6,855 nt of DNA from Candidatus Peregrinibacteria bacterium. GTDB taxonomy: Bacteria; Patescibacteriota; Gracilibacteria; UBA1369; PNNO01. The translations under genes and the position numbers were made by a program. Position 1 is the stretch's first letter. Each line of letters begins with the position of its first letter. Under the pieces are notes generated by a model. That model saw nothing but the letters and a program-made list of their open reading frames with translations, ran no database searches and was not told the DNA's origin. Positions 6,254 to 6,855 of the stretch are shown one piece after another. The stretch lies in contig JAUVDZ010000062.1 of NCBI GenBank assembly GCA_030595015.1, positions 1-6,855 of the forward strand, read 5' to 3'.

Positions 6254-6855
6254 ATGGCACGTACTAGAAAATTCATTGTACATCCTTCAGACGATAAACT
6301 TGCTTCATTTCCACCTTCAGTCCGGAAAGTTGTTAAAAAGGGCCGAGAACAGGGTTTTGTAACACAGCAGGAATTAATGAAGGCTGTTCCAAACGTTGAA
6401 AAGGATGTTTTGCTTTTAGATGAGCTTTATAGCTTATTTTTAGATTTAGGTATTGATGTGATCAATGTAAAAGATGCAATGATCTGGAGAAATAAAGAGG
6501 AATCAGAAGAAAAAGTAATTAAAGCTAAAAAAGAAATTGAACTTAAAGAAATAGCAAATGATTCTATCAGACTTTATCTTTGTGAAATTGGTAAAGTTCC
6601 TTTATTAAATGCAAAAGAAGAAATTGACCTTGCCCGTGCAATTAAAAAGGGTGATCAGGTAGCAAAACAGAAACTTGCAGAAGCAAATTTAAGATTAGTA
6701 GTAAGTATTGCAAAAAAATATATTGGCCGAGGGCTTTCATTTCTTGATTTAATTCAGGAAGGAAATATTGGATTATTTAGAGCTGTTGAAAAATTCGATC
6801 CAAATAGAGGATTTAAATTTTCAACATATGCAACATGGTGGATTAGACAAGCAAT
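6254..6855 (+). CDS. rpoD: Primary RNA polymerase sigma factor RpoD (sigma-70), 3' truncated by window edge
   Basis: This is the housekeeping sigma factor that directs RNA polymerase to -10/-35 promoters. Only the first 200 residues are in the window; the frame is open to the last base. Residues about 22-75 resemble region 1.1 (KKGREQGFVTQQELMKAVP, then LDELYSLFLDLGIDVIN). A short charged linker rich in Lys and Glu (80-100) follows. Region 1.2 starts at NDSIRLYLCEIGKVPLL (102-118) and runs through the KEEIDLARAIKKGD helix. Region 2 is unmistakable: AEANLRLVVSIAKKYIGRG (142-160), LSFLDLIQEGNIGLFRAVEK (161-180), FDPNRGFKFSTYATWWIRQA (181-200). The presence of region 1.1 and the location after dnaG favour the primary sigma factor over an alternative one. 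The ATG at 6254 is 11 bases after the dnaG stop and is preceded by A/T-rich sequence without a Shine-Dalgarno motif. Regions 3 and 4 lie beyond the window. Confidence 0.95.
   Translation, partial: MARTRKFIVHPSDDKLASFPPSVRKVVKKGREQGFVTQQELMKAVPNVEKDVLLLDELYSLFLDLGIDVINVKDAMIWRNKEESEEKVIKAKKEIELKEIANDSIRLYLCEIGKVPLLNAKEEIDLARAIKKGDQVAKQKLAEANLRLVVSIAKKYIGRGLSFLDLIQEGNIGLFRAVEKFDPNRGFKFSTYATWWIRQA

Overview
The window is 6.9 kb of AT-rich DNA with every gene on the + strand and almost no intergenic space (largest gap 59 bases). Compact AT-rich coding, a riboflavin kinase lacking its usual FAD-synthetase half, a MurE-type ligase lacking the usual N-terminal domain, and a lack of strong Shine-Dalgarno sequences together suggest a small-genome bacterium, most plausibly Candidate Phyla Radiation (Patescibacteria). 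This lineage call is inference; the sequence holds no rRNA or ribosomal protein to test it. TGA appears to be a stop: one gene ends in TGA inside an ATGA overlap, and conserved glycines are written GGN. This argues against the UGA=Gly code of Gracilibacteria/Absconditabacteria.

Bases 1-4150 form a tightly packed run of five genes: the 3' end of an O-antigen ligase/polymerase-type membrane protein, a single-domain riboflavin kinase, a MurE-like Mur ligase, the tRNA pseudouridine-55 synthase TruB, and a TagO/WecA-type polyprenyl-phosphate sugar-1-phosphate transferase. The junctions are -8, -8, +1 and -4 bases, so these genes are very likely one translationally coupled operon. The theme is mainly cell envelope: lipid-linked glycan initiation, glycan polymerisation or ligation, and peptidoglycan stem-peptide building. 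A riboflavin kinase and truB lie within it. In many bacteria truB sits next to ribF, so this may be a rearranged remnant of that pair with murE between them.

Bases 4162-4416 encode an unrecognised 84-residue acidic protein. It is followed by the only real gap, 4417-4475, which carries a plausible sigma-70-type promoter. Downstream are dnaG (primase, complete) and rpoD (primary sigma factor, cut by the window end after residue 200). This resembles the macromolecular-synthesis arrangement rpsU-dnaG-rpoD, but rpsU is absent from its usual place and the unknown small gene stands there instead.

I see no mobile element, CRISPR array, tRNA, rRNA or convincing terminator. The window is mostly housekeeping. 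The points most worth a second look are the MurE homologue with altered acceptor-site motifs, the minimal riboflavin kinase, the unknown 84-residue protein, and the SD-poor, repeatedly overlapping gene starts.
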